Of a stretch of 64,000 nucleotides of DNA, positions 16,833 to 26,490 are shown one piece after another. A model generated the notes under the pieces. That model made no database searches. It saw only the letters and a list, made by a program, of their open reading frames with translations, and was not told where the DNA came from. The position numbers and the translations under genes were made by a program. How positions within the stretch are numbered: the first letter of the stretch is position 1; each line of letters begins with the position of its first letter. The DNA comes from Evansella sp. AB-P1 (GTDB lineage: Bacteria; Bacillota; Bacilli; Bacillales; Salisediminibacteriaceae). The DNA lies in NCBI RefSeq assembly GCF_029688925.1, contig NZ_JARUKY010000006.1, positions 1 to 64,000 of the forward strand. Reading direction: 5' to 3'.

Positions 16833-17520
16833 AGTGGAGATTTGCATCTTGAGGGATGGAAATTATTTCATAGTGAGTTCATTCGTTACTGGCGACAGCT
16901 TTCCTCGGGCAATGCCTCAGCCTCCACACTTCGCACTAACGTGCCGAATTGTCGGGTCTTCACCTATTGCTTTTCCCGCAGGAGTCGTCGCCCTCCACTA
17001 CTGAACCTGTGTATTTTCAGGGTAGACCACCCATGCAAGTTAAACTTGCACCATGGAGGATGAAAATACTCATCAAGTTGGATCATCCGTTACTGGTGAA
17101 TCAATTACGTCTAAGGGCAGCCCACGTCCTGTGGGCAACGGTGTAATCCTGCCATCCTGGCTGCGTGGGCACGGCCTCAACTCCCTACCACTTACTCGGT
17201 AAGTGCTAGGGGATTTTCGGACTTGTGCTGATCCCACTGGAGTCGTCACCCTTCACTACTGAACTGTTGTATTTTCATGGTAGCTTTGGAGTCATCTAGA
17301 AGCTCCCCATTCTACCGCAAATGACACAAACCATGCTTTCCGGGAAGATAGAAGTTCCCTTTCCGGGTGTCTAAAACGCTTATTTCTCTACCTTTGCCAA
17401 GTATTGCTCAGAAGCTTTACCAGTCAAGACAACTCATGATGTAAATGCACGTCGCTGGATTCGTCGCATTCCACTCCTGAACCATACCTATTTTCAGGAT
17501 AGGTTCCTACCCATAAACAA
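16833..17520. repeat. cluster of composite dispersed repeats
   Basis: About 690 bases without a gene contain three related blocks. Each combines a segment like CATCCGTTACTGGTGAA, a GAGTCGTCGCC/GGAGTCGTC segment, the word CACT(A/C)CTGAAC and an end TATTTTCAGGGTAG or a near match (17016, 17271 and 17492 regions). Internal inverted words such as GCCCACGTCCTGTGGGC, and CTTACTCGGTAAG, add hairpins. The same components recur at 30.3-30.8, 31.1 and 61.2 kb. No transposase frame is present, so this is a non-autonomous or structural element. Confidence 0.65.
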
Positions 17521-17700
17521 AAAAGCCATATCCTCGATTCCCCCGAGAACACAGCTATATTTTTTCATCCATATTTCCCATCAATGTCTCAACCATTCCA
17601 TTCCGTCCACAAATAATATTTTGACATGATTTATGTAAAACCATTATCACAAATACCAAATTCTTCACCACTCACCACTTTGGGCACAAACTAACGAAGC

Positions 17701-18312
17701 TTAACGATTGCTCCGATCTAGCTCTGTATCTAAATATATTAAATCGTACAGCTGGTACCATGTATCCCGATTCAACACGTCCATAGGTTCACCTTCACCA
17801 ACAATACCAAAACCGACCATCACCCCAACAATAAGACTACCAGCAAAAAGAGCAAGTACAAAAACAACCCTAATCCAAACTGGGATTATGCGAATTCGGC
17901 CCCGCTTCACTTTTTTCACAGAAGCCTCTTTCTCTTTCGCCTTTTCCTTCTCAAGTCTAATTTGTTTCCTCGACATACCAGTCTTCGAAACCGTTTTCGC
18001 CGACTCCTCTAAACTATAATCCTTCTGTTCCACTTCACTATTCTCCGTTCCTCTTCGACGCTGATCTTCCCCAATATCAGCCTCGCTTTGTAAATCCACA
18101 ACCTTAGCCCTAGTCCGCTTCTGAACCTTAACCGATCCATTAGAACCATCCAAAGACGAATTTCCATCTGAATAATTAGCATCACGACCCTTGTCAGAGC
18201 TAGAATCATCCTTAAGCTTAGATTCATCCCCCGGTAAAGAATCCTCATTCTTATTCTGCCTACTATCATTCAGATTTTTATATTTATCACTACGTCTATA
18301 GTCATTATACAT
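17701..18312 (-). CDS. EpuA-family single-pass membrane protein (RNA polymerase beta-subunit annotation family)
   Basis: The 203-residue protein has a long polar, charged N-terminus (about 1-140, rich in Asp, Ser, Lys and Arg) and a single membrane segment near the C-terminus (PVWIRVVFVLALFAGSLIVG), followed by MVGFGIVGEGEPMDVLNRDT and a short tail. This C-terminal part is the EpuA domain, often annotated as DNA-directed RNA polymerase subunit beta although it is a small membrane protein. Relatives usually sit beside flhO/flhP or fabZ in bacilli, as here. GAGGAG is six bases before the ATG. The N-terminal half is low-complexity and probably disordered. Function unknown. Confidence 0.75.
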   Translation of the reverse strand: MYNDYRRSDKYKNLNDSRQNKNEDSLPGDESKLKDDSSSDKGRDANYSDGNSSLDGSNGSVKVQKRTRAKVVDLQSEADIGEDQRRRGTENSEVEQKDYSLEESAKTVSKTGMSRKQIRLEKEKAKEKEASVKKVKRGRIRIIPVWIRVVFVLALFAGSLIVGVMVGFGIVGEGEPMDVLNRDTWYQLYDLIYLDTELDRSNR

Positions 18313-18356
18313 GATAAACTCCTCAATAAAATACGACCTACGTCACAATTTTATCC

Positions 18357-19187
18357 TTAACGAAGATTATTGACAAGTCCCCTCATCTCATCCGCAATCG
18401 AAATAGCCCGCGTATTAAACTGATAATGCCGCTGCGCCAACAACATTTCCGTCATCTCACGACCCATATCCACATTCGACATCTCCAACGCCCGCTGCTG
18501 AATAACCTCCGCCCCAGCAGCCTCATTTAACACATCAGCCATTTCAAGATCAAGATCTTCTAGATTTGGGAAAACAAAAGTATTCTCCCCGAACATAGTC
18601 AAAAGCTGCGGCTTCGTTACCTGAACAATGTTTATTTGCCCCACCACAACATTCTCATCCCCGTTTACCGTTGCTTCTATTATACCATTATCACGAATCA
18701 ATATATCATCATAAACGGCAGGCAACCCGATTCGTTCCCCATTAACATTCAATAAATAATCACCGTTTTGATTAACAATAAAATTCTCTTCTTCATTATC
18801 AGGGTTAGGAGCAAAATAAAACGCACCGTCTCTCGTAAAACGACGATCCCCATCCTCCGTAGGTGACAATTCAAAAAAGTATCCCTTTTCTGTAAAAGCC
18901 AAATCGAGAAGGCGGTCCGTATTTTGGATGGAGCCCTGCTCAAAGCGCACTGCCGTTTGTGCAATAGCAGCACCTGAACCACGACGAATGCCGTATGGCG
19001 TATCCCGTCCTACCTCATGATGATTCACAAATTGGTTATTAATTTGTTGCACAAGAAGATCAGAAAACGACGTTTCCCGACGCTTGTATCCTGTTGTATT
19101 GGAATTTGCTAGATTGTGACCAATTGTATCTAACTTTTGCTGTAGCTGCCCCATTGTTACGGCAGACGAAATCATTGACTGGTTCAT
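18357..19187 (-). CDS. flhP: flagellar hook-basal body protein FlhP
   Basis: This FlgG/FlgF-type distal rod protein of 276 residues is part of the flagellar basal body. The N-terminal rod signature (LDTIGHNLANSNTTGYKRRE) and the C-terminal domain (EMSNVDMGREMTEMLLAQRHYQFNTRAI) are both complete. ATG at 19187 is preferred, since AGGTG lies about seven bases upstream; the GTG at 19196 would place the start inside the ribosome site. It follows flhO in the same order as B. subtilis, but the two are separated by about 280 bases of tandem repeats. Confidence 0.9.
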   Translation of the reverse strand: MNQSMISSAVTMGQLQQKLDTIGHNLANSNTTGYKRRETSFSDLLVQQINNQFVNHHEVGRDTPYGIRRGSGAAIAQTAVRFEQGSIQNTDRLLDLAFTEKGYFFELSPTEDGDRRFTRDGAFYFAPNPDNEEENFIVNQNGDYLLNVNGERIGLPAVYDDILIRDNGIIEATVNGDENVVVGQINIVQVTKPQLLTMFGENTFVFPNLEDLDLEMADVLNEAAGAEVIQQRALEMSNVDMGREMTEMLLAQRHYQFNTRAISIADEMRGLVNNLR

Positions 19188-19240
19188 TCCTATCACCTAC
19201 CCTATTCTCACAAACGAAATTTTCCCGTTACATTGGAATT

Positions 19241-19400
19241 CCTTAATATTAGAAATACCTTAAACCAAATATCCTCTATATTCTAAATCCTCTAAATTAC
19301 AAAACCCTTTAAATTAGATATCCACTAAATTAGTTATCCTTAAAATTAGAAATTCACTAAATTAGAAATCCTTTAGATTAGATATTCTTTAGATATTACT
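19241..19400. repeat. 16-bp tandem repeats between flhO and flhP
   Basis: About nine degenerate copies of a 16-base unit with consensus like CTAAATTAGATATCCT occur head to tail. Five consecutive copies (about 19308-19388) are exactly 16 bases, while flanking ones are 15-17. The tract is AT-rich and lies within the flhO-flhP transcription unit. Confidence 0.7.
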
Positions 19401-19467
19401 TTTGGTTACTCTTAGCTGTATATCGTATAAGTTTTTTCCTTCATGTTTTTAAAGGTAATTCTTTTAT

Positions 19468-20292
19468 TTAGCCAATACGTCCAACATCGTTCACTGCCCG
19501 TTCAAGGCTTCGATCGTACGCCTGTAGCACTCGTTGATTTGCTTCGAAGGAACGTAAGGCATTCATCATTTCGGTCATCGTTTGGGATGCATCAACATTC
19601 GATCGTTCCACAAATCCTTGAGCAATTTGAAATGTTACCTCTTCATTCCCCAAAGCCGTGACAATATCATTCTCCCCATCGTAACGGAGGAGTCCATTCC
19701 CCTCTTTCACTAGCTGTGTAGGGTCTGGAATCACAGATACATTCATTTGACCAATAACCTCATCATTTATATCAAAAACTTCACCGTTTCTGCTAACACG
19801 GAAGTCCTCAGATCCTACATTGATTGGTTCTCCATTTATATCAAGGACATAATGTCCATGTGATGTTGTTAAGAAGCCTTGTCCATCAAAGGTAAAGTTC
19901 CCGTTCCTAGTGTATCGAGTTTCCCCATCACTATTTTGCACGACAAAGGCAAGCATGGCATCTTGTCCAGTTTCCTCATCTTGCGGAACCACACTTTGAA
20001 GTAGTGCCATATCTGTCGTATTAAATGTTTCCTGAATGTCACCTTGGCGAAAATTTGGTGTCTTTTCTTGCAAATAAACACCTGTGGAAAGCTCCCCAAT
20101 ACGGTTTGTTCCATACTTTTGCGTATGATTTGTCCCCATCGCTTGTAGTAACTGATTCGGAAAAGACCTTAAAGAAGCTTTATCTGCTTTAAAGCCTGGC
20201 GTATCAGCATTCGCCATATTATTTGTTAGCATCTCCTGTCGACGCTGTTGGGCAATCATACCCGCACCTGCCGTATATAAACCTCGGAGCAT
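19468..20292 (-). CDS. flhO: flagellar hook-basal body protein FlhO
   Basis: This 274-residue FlgG-like rod protein begins MLRGLYTAGAGMIAQQRRQE with the rod motif NNMANADTPGFKAD, and ends with the matching helical domain SNVDASQTMTEMMNALRSFE. AGAGGTGG lies close before the ATG at 20292; a GTG at 20301 is less likely because it is part of that ribosome site. It lies between mbl and flhP as in B. subtilis. In that organism FlhO and FlhP form the distal rod. Confidence 0.9.
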   Translation of the reverse strand: MLRGLYTAGAGMIAQQRRQEMLTNNMANADTPGFKADKASLRSFPNQLLQAMGTNHTQKYGTNRIGELSTGVYLQEKTPNFRQGDIQETFNTTDMALLQSVVPQDEETGQDAMLAFVVQNSDGETRYTRNGNFTFDGQGFLTTSHGHYVLDINGEPINVGSEDFRVSRNGEVFDINDEVIGQMNVSVIPDPTQLVKEGNGLLRYDGENDIVTALGNEEVTFQIAQGFVERSNVDASQTMTEMMNALRSFEANQRVLQAYDRSLERAVNDVGRIG

Positions 20293-20383
20293 TTTCTCCA
20301 CCTCTTTTTATAAAAATATGTATGTATGTTTTAAAATTGTATTTCTGGGAATAGTATTCCTACTAGATTCTTAACATTAAAGT

Positions 20384-21388
20384 TTAGAATTTTATCTTTT
20401 CTCTTGTAACACGATCTAAGTTTTCCAACAGCATTCCTGTCCCTTTAGCCACACAACCCATTGGGTCTTCAGCAATAAATACAGGAACCTTTAATTCATC
20501 TGCAAGTAGCTGCTCTATACCATGTAAATAAGCACCACCACCGGTCAGTATAATTCCTCTGTCAATAATATCTGCCGATAACTCAGGTGGTGTTTTTTCT
20601 AATACATTTTTTGAAGCTTGTACAACGTGGAAGATTGCTTCCTCTAAAGCTTCTCGCACTTCTTCTGAAGTTACTTCAACTGTTCGTGGCAAACCGCTTA
20701 CCATATCTCGTCCACGAATATCCATGGATTCATTCCGGGCGTTTGGAAAAACCGTTCCTACGTTAATTTTTATTTGTTCTGCCGTACGTTCTCCAATTAA
20801 CAGCTTGTACTTTTTCTTAATGTAGTTGAGGATATCGCTATCAAAGCGGTCTCCTGCAACCTTGATTGATGAGGCGGTGACGATGTCTCCCATGGAAAGA
20901 ACGGCTACATCCGTTGTTCCACCGCCTATGTCAACGACCATGTTTCCACTTGGTTGATAAATATCCATACCAGCACCAACAGCAGCAACTTTCGGCTCCT
21001 CTTCTAAATAAATATTTTTACCGCCACTTTTTTCTGCCGCTTCTCTAATGGCTTTTTGTTCTACCGATGTAATGTTTGTAGGACAGCAAATTAAAATTCT
21101 TGGCTTAACTAAGAAACCTTTTACTCGTATCTTGTTAAGAAAGTGCTTTAACATAGATTCCGTTGTGTCAAAATCAGCGATGACTCCGTCCCTCAATGGA
21201 CGTATTGCAACAATATTCCCCGGCGTTCGACCAACCATCCGAAATGCCTCATCCCCTACAGCAAGGACTCGATTAGTGTTCGTATCAATAGCCACGACGG
21301 ATGGTTCGTTTAGAACAATGCCTTTTCCTCTTACATGAATCAACACATTTGCGGTGCCTAAATCAATACCTATGTCCCTTCCAAACAT
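20384..21388 (-). CDS. mbl: Mbl, MreB-like actin homologue
   Basis: This 334-residue bacterial actin organises cell-wall synthesis on the inner face of the membrane. The phosphate-1 loop (DIGIDLGTANVLIHVRGKG), the phosphate-2 motif (VVDIGGGTTDVAV) and the adenosine motif (ILTGGGAYLHGIEQLL) are all present. The gene order spoIIID-mbl-flhO-flhP identifies it as Mbl rather than MreB or MreBH. The spacing of 141 bases from spoIIID allows its own promoter. Confidence 0.95.
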   Translation of the reverse strand: MFGRDIGIDLGTANVLIHVRGKGIVLNEPSVVAIDTNTNRVLAVGDEAFRMVGRTPGNIVAIRPLRDGVIADFDTTESMLKHFLNKIRVKGFLVKPRILICCPTNITSVEQKAIREAAEKSGGKNIYLEEEPKVAAVGAGMDIYQPSGNMVVDIGGGTTDVAVLSMGDIVTASSIKVAGDRFDSDILNYIKKKYKLLIGERTAEQIKINVGTVFPNARNESMDIRGRDMVSGLPRTVEVTSEEVREALEEAIFHVVQASKNVLEKTPPELSADIIDRGIILTGGGAYLHGIEQLLADELKVPVFIAEDPMGCVAKGTGMLLENLDRVTREKIKF

Positions 21389-21529
21389 ACCTTTTTCCTC
21401 CCTGATGCGATATGGATATCGTCCACTTTTTTTTATAATTACTCCGATTCTACATCATACTTATGTCCATTGTACTATTTTATCATATAATGGCGCATTT
21501 TAGTGGAAGGAATAAACATTTTTTAAACT

Positions 21530-21811
21530 TTATGTTTCTACTACCTCTTCTTCTTTTTTTCCATCAGATTTTCGGTACTTCACCTTAGTCGCTTCGCCAC
21601 CTCGCAAGTGTCTAATTGACTTGTGGTAATCGAGGATTTCCTTTACTTCAGTCGCAAGTTCAGCATTAATTTCTGGAAGCCTTTCTGTTAGGTCTTTATG
21701 CACAGTACTTTTTGACACGCCAAACTCTTTTGCAATTGTACGAACAGTTTTCCTCGTCTCAACGATGTACCTTCCAATCTTGATTGTTCTCTCCTTGATG
21801 TAATCGTGCAC
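21530..21811 (-). CDS. spoIIID: SpoIIID, sporulation transcription regulator
   Basis: SpoIIID is a small DNA-binding protein that activates and represses mother-cell genes together with sigma-E and sigma-K. From the GTG at 21811 the product is 93 residues, the same length as in B. subtilis. It begins HDYIKERTIKIGRYIVETRK after the start and has a helix-turn-helix around VRTIAKEFGVSKSTVHKDL and the basic C-terminal segment KSIRHLRGGEATKVKYRK. GGGAGG eight bases upstream supports this GTG, and the longer frame to 21868 is unsupported. The start-proximal sequence GAGAGGTGTG is also G-rich. It precedes mbl. Confidence 0.95.
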   Translation of the reverse strand: MHDYIKERTIKIGRYIVETRKTVRTIAKEFGVSKSTVHKDLTERLPEINAELATEVKEILDYHKSIRHLRGGEATKVKYRKSDGKKEEEVVET

Positions 21812-22997
21812 ACCTCTCGCCTCCCTAGAGTGTTTCTGGAGTCCAAAAAGATAAAGAAAAGACAGCACCCCTTACTTGATTCTCATGATGTCTCAGCTGC
21901 GATCCCCGGTGGTTGCAGGTTGTCTGCCACCCTCCTCATTCTTCTTGAACGACCTAAGATTATGGTAAGGTTTGTTAAATAGTATTAAGGGAGGTTCACA
22001 TATATGCATACTTTCAACGAACAAAGCTCATCCAACTATAAAATAATTTAAAAATTCCGATAAAAATAATCCATAATAATATTATGTAAAAAGCCATCAC
22101 CACAATGACAGTCTCATTCACCAACCCCTCCCCCAGAACAACCACCCAACATTTACCTAAGATTAAAAATATTTTTATTTACTTTGTTCACGACACAAAA
22201 AGTTCAGGGACATGGTCCCTGAACTTTTTGTTAATTGACTTGAGTTTTTTTGGCGAATGTGCTCTTTGCTTCCTGTGTTAATGAAACAAGTATTGATTCT
22301 TCAACTTCGAGTTACACTTCTGAAGCTTCCCTTTATCTATCGAAGGTTATTTTAAGATACAAATGGACTTTCTACTACATTCCTGAAAGAATAGTCACAT
22401 TTACTTTTTCCTCATCTTGACCATTTGTTTTACAAATTAAGATTTCATCCAACTATTACATACACATTATACACATTAGTATGTAATATTAGGTCTTTGT
22501 GTTCGTTCAAGTATACAGTCTACTCACATATGTTTAGTCAAGTTTAGAGTTGTTTTATGTCAACAGCAGATTAATTTTTTATTCATGTTTCACAAGCTAT
22601 CAACTCTATTTTTTACACCTTGATCTTAAACATCTACGATACTTCCATATACTATACAAGCCTGTTTCGTTTTTCACTATGACGATAGGTTTGATCAGCT
22701 AACTGATCTCCACTATCCATTTCATTCAGTATAAAAACCTAATTTTGAAAACCTTCTACTTGTTTTTTACAAATGGTTCAAGATACTTTTGTAGCAAATT
22801 GCGAATGCTATTTTTCAACTTAGAATGTAGTAGCTGTACCTTTCGCCATTAATTTAGACGTGAATTCTCTCAAATTTCCCATTCTAGTAATGGCTTCAAA
22901 TTCTAGCAGAGACTTATAATTCTTTTTTACATTCAATAGATCAGTGTCCACTTCATAGATTAGATTAGCTTCATATTTTTTTAGATTATGAAGTTGT
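21812..22997. other. intergenic region between spoIIQ and spoIIID
   Basis: Nearly 1.2 kb without a recognisable gene. Near 21907-21932 GGTGG...CTGCCACC words can pair. A strong palindrome lies at 22196-22230. The rest, especially 22240-22990, is AT-rich, has no long reading frame with a ribosome site, and shows no similarity that I can name. B. subtilis has a much shorter gap here. Confidence 0.4.
22196..22230. repeat. perfect 16-bp-arm palindrome with GGGAC core
   Basis: CAAAAAGTTCAGGGAC (22196-22211) is the exact reverse complement of 22215-22230, with a three-base ATG loop. It is flanked by A on the left and T on the right, so it could act as a terminator in either direction. No gene ends nearby on the plus strand; spoIIQ ends about 770 bases away on the minus strand. 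Confidence 0.65.
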
Positions 22998-23795
22998 CTA
23001 TTCTATTTCAACATTTGGATTTGGCAACTCTTCCGCTTCCGTTTCGTTAGCTACTCTTTCAGGGTCCATTTCTGGCAAAGAGTTCATTGGCTGCTCCATA
23101 TAATCTAGTGGATTCACCGCAACCCCTTCTTTGCGAATTTCAAAGTGTACATGTACACCAGCATCGCTATTATAGAGGTTTCTACCAGCTCTACCAATTA
23201 CGTCGCCCTGTTTCACTGTTTGTCCAACTTCTACTAGAACACCATCAAGACTTTGGTAGATTGTGACAATATCTTCGTCGTGCTCAATATGAACAACTTG
23301 ACCGAATAAAGCATCTTCCTCCGCTTTCACGACAGTACCACTCATAGCAGCACTTACATCAAAGCTTTCACCTTCTTCAGAAGATAAGTCAATCCCTTTG
23401 TTTGTGTAAAAATAGTTGTTGTAACGGACTAAACTTGCTTCTTGCTCTTCTGTAGAAGATTCATAATCATAAAATGTACCAACAACTGCAACTTCATTTT
23501 CATCTAACACTGGAAGCTGAAAGACTTCATTCGTTGCTGTTACAGGTACAGCGTCTTCATCATCATTTGCCATTGGTTCATCAAGACCATCAGGATCTGC
23601 AATATCAAACTCTGAGTCTCGTTGATCCTCTGTCACGTCTTCACCTGTACCAGCTACCCAAATGAATGTCGTCAAAACTACAGCTGCCATTCCTAAGTAT
23701 AATGCAGGTACTGCCCAACGCTTTTTCATTAGGCGCTTCATTTTAGCCTGCATCGTTTCGTTTTTGGAACCATGTTTCTCCTCATGATTACTCAT
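22998..23795 (-). CDS. spoIIQ: SpoIIQ, forespore component of the engulfment channel
   Basis: SpoIIQ is a forespore membrane protein that pairs with SpoIIIAH across the septum. The 265-residue product has a basic cytoplasmic N-terminus, one membrane segment (VPALYLGMAAVVLTTFIWVAG, about 29-49), an acidic linker and a LytM-like domain (about 125-235). The domain ends with the HVHFEIRK motif, but the first metal ligand is absent: TNKGIDLSS has Asn where active LytM enzymes have His. This degeneracy is typical of SpoIIQ and implies no endopeptidase activity. GAGGTGG precedes the ATG. It lies between spoIID and spoIIID as in B. subtilis. Sigma-F control is expected from the family but I cannot assign the promoter firmly. 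Confidence 0.92.
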   Translation of the reverse strand: MSNHEEKHGSKNETMQAKMKRLMKKRWAVPALYLGMAAVVLTTFIWVAGTGEDVTEDQRDSEFDIADPDGLDEPMANDDEDAVPVTATNEVFQLPVLDENEVAVVGTFYDYESSTEEQEASLVRYNNYFYTNKGIDLSSEEGESFDVSAAMSGTVVKAEEDALFGQVVHIEHDEDIVTIYQSLDGVLVEVGQTVKQGDVIGRAGRNLYNSDAGVHVHFEIRKEGVAVNPLDYMEQPMNSLPEMDPERVANETEAEELPNPNVEIE

Positions 23796-24129
23796 TTGAT
23801 CACCACCTCAGCAACCATTCTGATCAAATTGATTAAACTTTATACATATTTCTGAAAATTTTTTCGATCACGACTTTTTCGAAAGTGATATTCATAGATA
23901 TTCATTGGAATTTTTCAGTCTAGCATAAGGAATTTTAGGTGAGGCATTGGGAGATTTTAGCTACGTAGGAAGATTCACCGTATGCTTTTAGATTTAGGCT
24001 AACTACAACACAGAGAGTCTTATTCAATGCGGAATGTCGAGATTGATTTGTTTGTTTTATTTGGGTTAGGAGCTAGGCTGAGGCTGAGGGGGCGTTTATC
24101 CTGCTTAAAGCTCTGTTACACTCTGTTAT

Positions 24130-24640
24130 GCTCTCGGTTTGAACCAGGGGTTTTTGTACCTGCTTCAACTGTACCTGCTTCATTTTACCCTAGTTCAATC
24201 TCTTTCATTCTCCCCCATGCTCGCGGATTGAACCGGGGGTTTTTGTACCTGCTTCAACTGTACCTGCTTCGTTTCCCCCTAGTTCAATCTCTTTCATTCT
24301 CCCCCATGCGCGCGGATTGAACCGGGGGTTTTTGTACCTGCTTCAACTGTACCTCCTTCGTTTCCCCCTAGTTCAACCTCCCTCGCACTCATCCATGCTC
24401 GCGGATTGAACCGGGGGTTTTTGTACCTGCTTCAACTGTACCTGCTTCGTTTCCCCCTAGTTCAACCTCCCTCGCACTCATCCATGCTCGCGGATTGAAC
24501 CGGGGGTTTTTGTACCTGCTTCGGCTGTACCTGCTTCGTTTCCCCCTAGTTCAATCTCCCTCGCACTCATCCATGCTCGCGGTTTGAACCAGGAGTTTTT
24601 GTACCTACTTCACCTGCACCTGCTTCGTCCCGTCCAGTCC
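24130..24640. repeat. tandem array of 89-bp hairpin repeats (array A)
   Basis: The word TTGAACC occurs at 24139, 24228, 24317, 24406, 24495 and 24584, that is, at exact 89-bp intervals. Each unit reads CGGATTGAACCGGGGG, TTTTTGTACC, two GTACCTGCTTC words, then CCCCCTAGTTCAA(T/C)CTC. GATTGAAC-GGGGG can pair with CCCCC-GTTCAATC to form a stem of 13 or more pairs around a 35-40-base loop. The last unit breaks down into CCAGTCC repeats. The same unit with the same period forms the array at 44172-44830. Confidence 0.9.
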
Positions 24641-24812
24641 CGTCCAGTCCAATCCAGTCCAGCCCCCACCTCTACTCCAAAGCCACTAATCCATCCAATT
24701 AACTCCTCATCCTCCCCCTCTCCCTCCTCCAAAAACTAAATAAGGGCAGCTGACCCCGGATATTTCATCCACAGTCAACTACCCCTACTCTTATCATTCC
24801 CCCAACTTCCCC

Positions 24813-25865
24813 TCACGTCCCATCCGACTCTTCTACACTTTCTGCAGCCATCATGGCACCAAGTACCTGGTCGACCTCCTCAATTTTTACATTATAATAA
24901 TAGTGGTCGATGATGTCTTCGTAAGTGTAGCCATCCTTCGCCATTCCGTCAGCACCAAACTGACTCATACCAACACCGTGGCCCCATCCACGAGTTTCAA
25001 TAATGACGGAGTTCCCCCTCCGCGTCAGACTAAAGTCAGTAGAATCTAGATCCAATAACTCCCGAATTTCACGACCTGTAAATTCTTTGCCCCCAATATT
25101 CACTAACGCAACACGACCACCTGGCGTACGATTTACCACTTGCCCAACCGTTTCACCTGACAACGTTACACCAAGAATACTTTCAAACACAGACACTTCT
25201 ATTGTTTTTTCCCCTAAATAACGAGGAGAATTCACATCCCACGGACTCTCCACACTACGCAAATAGGGAATCTCACTCTGCCAATAATCCTCCGAGTTCT
25301 CCGTATAGCCATTACTCGTAGAAAAATACGTCGCCGTAATCGGAGAACCATTATACGTAATCACCTGACCCGACGTCTCGTACACAGCCTGCTTAACCCG
25401 CGCCAGCTTCCACTCAAAATCCTCTTCTCCCCACCTTTCCAGAAGCTCTTCTTCATTGGAGTACACTTGGTGCTGCACCGTATCCGTAATATCAGCACCA
25501 GAAGGAATTTGAATATCACTACCTGAAGTCATCATCTGTATAATATATGTCCTAGCAGTTAACGCCTGCGCCTTCAACGCCTCCACCTCATACGTAGCCG
25601 GCATCTCCCGCGCAACAACACCAACAATATAATCCTCAAAATTAACTTCCTCTACCGTCTCCGTCTCCGAACGAAACACACGAACAACCGCCTCATCCTC
25701 ATCTAACATCCCAGCCCCATCACCCTTAAGCAGAGAAGGAGCCTTCTCACTAGAATCATATGACGTAAGCCCAGCCTCATCATTAGAAAACCCAACAACA
25801 AGAACAGACGGAATAACCAAAATCAACGTCACCAAAATTAAACCAACCCCAACAACACCCTTCAT
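24813..25865 (-). CDS. spoIID: SpoIID, sporulation lytic transglycosylase
   Basis: SpoIID acts with SpoIIM and SpoIIP to degrade septal peptidoglycan during engulfment. The 350-residue protein has one N-terminal membrane anchor (GVVGVGLILVTLILVIPSVLVVG), the SpoIID domain with the catalytic Glu in VGVVAREMPATYEVEALKAQ, followed by the ARTYI segment, and the C-terminal RGWGHGVGMSQFGADGMAK signature. The ATG at 25865 has GAGAGG upstream; reading to 25919 would only add a weak extension. It lies directly upstream of spoIIQ, although the 89-bp array separates them. Confidence 0.95.
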   Translation of the reverse strand: MKGVVGVGLILVTLILVIPSVLVVGFSNDEAGLTSYDSSEKAPSLLKGDGAGMLDEDEAVVRVFRSETETVEEVNFEDYIVGVVAREMPATYEVEALKAQALTARTYIIQMMTSGSDIQIPSGADITDTVQHQVYSNEEELLERWGEEDFEWKLARVKQAVYETSGQVITYNGSPITATYFSTSNGYTENSEDYWQSEIPYLRSVESPWDVNSPRYLGEKTIEVSVFESILGVTLSGETVGQVVNRTPGGRVALVNIGGKEFTGREIRELLDLDSTDFSLTRRGNSVIIETRGWGHGVGMSQFGADGMAKDGYTYEDIIDHYYYNVKIEEVDQVLGAMMAAESVEESDGT

Positions 25866-26490
25866 AACCAACACACCTCTCCACATCAAAATCACCATCA
25901 ACTTATCCTCACACCACATATCTATGAATCCACCTTACTAGTTAGAACAAAAATACCAAATAATATACTAGATTATTTCTATCACTACCAAAAATTTCAC
26001 AATCCCTACTAGAAACCCACAACCCCCAATAACCACAACGCCCCAACAAACAACACCACTTCGGGTTAACAACAAACTCTACTAATTCCCAAGCATTCCT
26101 ATACCAACCACGTCCAAACAGCTCCCGATTCAATAGAAAGCCCCCAGCCACCCACTTCCCTAGTGGCGAAGACTCCGCACCTCAACCAGAAAACCATCAC
26201 AAGACATCATTCACTACACCAGGACGCACCACAATATAGGCAATGCCGTAATCCCCCAAAGCAAAAACAATATGTCAATAACAACAGGGTATGCAGTAAC
26301 CAAGGCGCTTTCTACATCACTTAAAAGCAGCAATAATGCAGTAGTCAAAATTCCAAAATGTGAAGTTGTCTTAAACTTCATGGAACTGTTCAATAGATAT
26401 GTCTATGTTATGTCATTGGAGATTCCTATGCATATTTATGTTTGCAATTATGGTTCTTCAACATAGCACTATTCTTCATCAGAGCTAAAC
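25866..26490. other. intergenic region between murA and spoIID, left part
   Basis: A C/A-rich stretch of the plus strand (25900-26270) is followed by mixed sequence. Short frames exist on both strands at 25942-26151 and 26272-26466, but they lack ribosome sites and resemble nothing I recognise. The spoIID promoter must lie near 25880-25960. Confidence 0.35.

Noticed and set aside
24130-24640. Possible CRISPR array
   Set aside because: The units are 89 bp and alike along their whole length, with no unique spacers of constant size, and no cas genes are nearby. The same holds for 44172-44830.
26272-26466. 64-codon plus-strand frame between murA and spoIID
   Set aside because: No ribosome site or recognisable motif, and no matching terminator on that strand.
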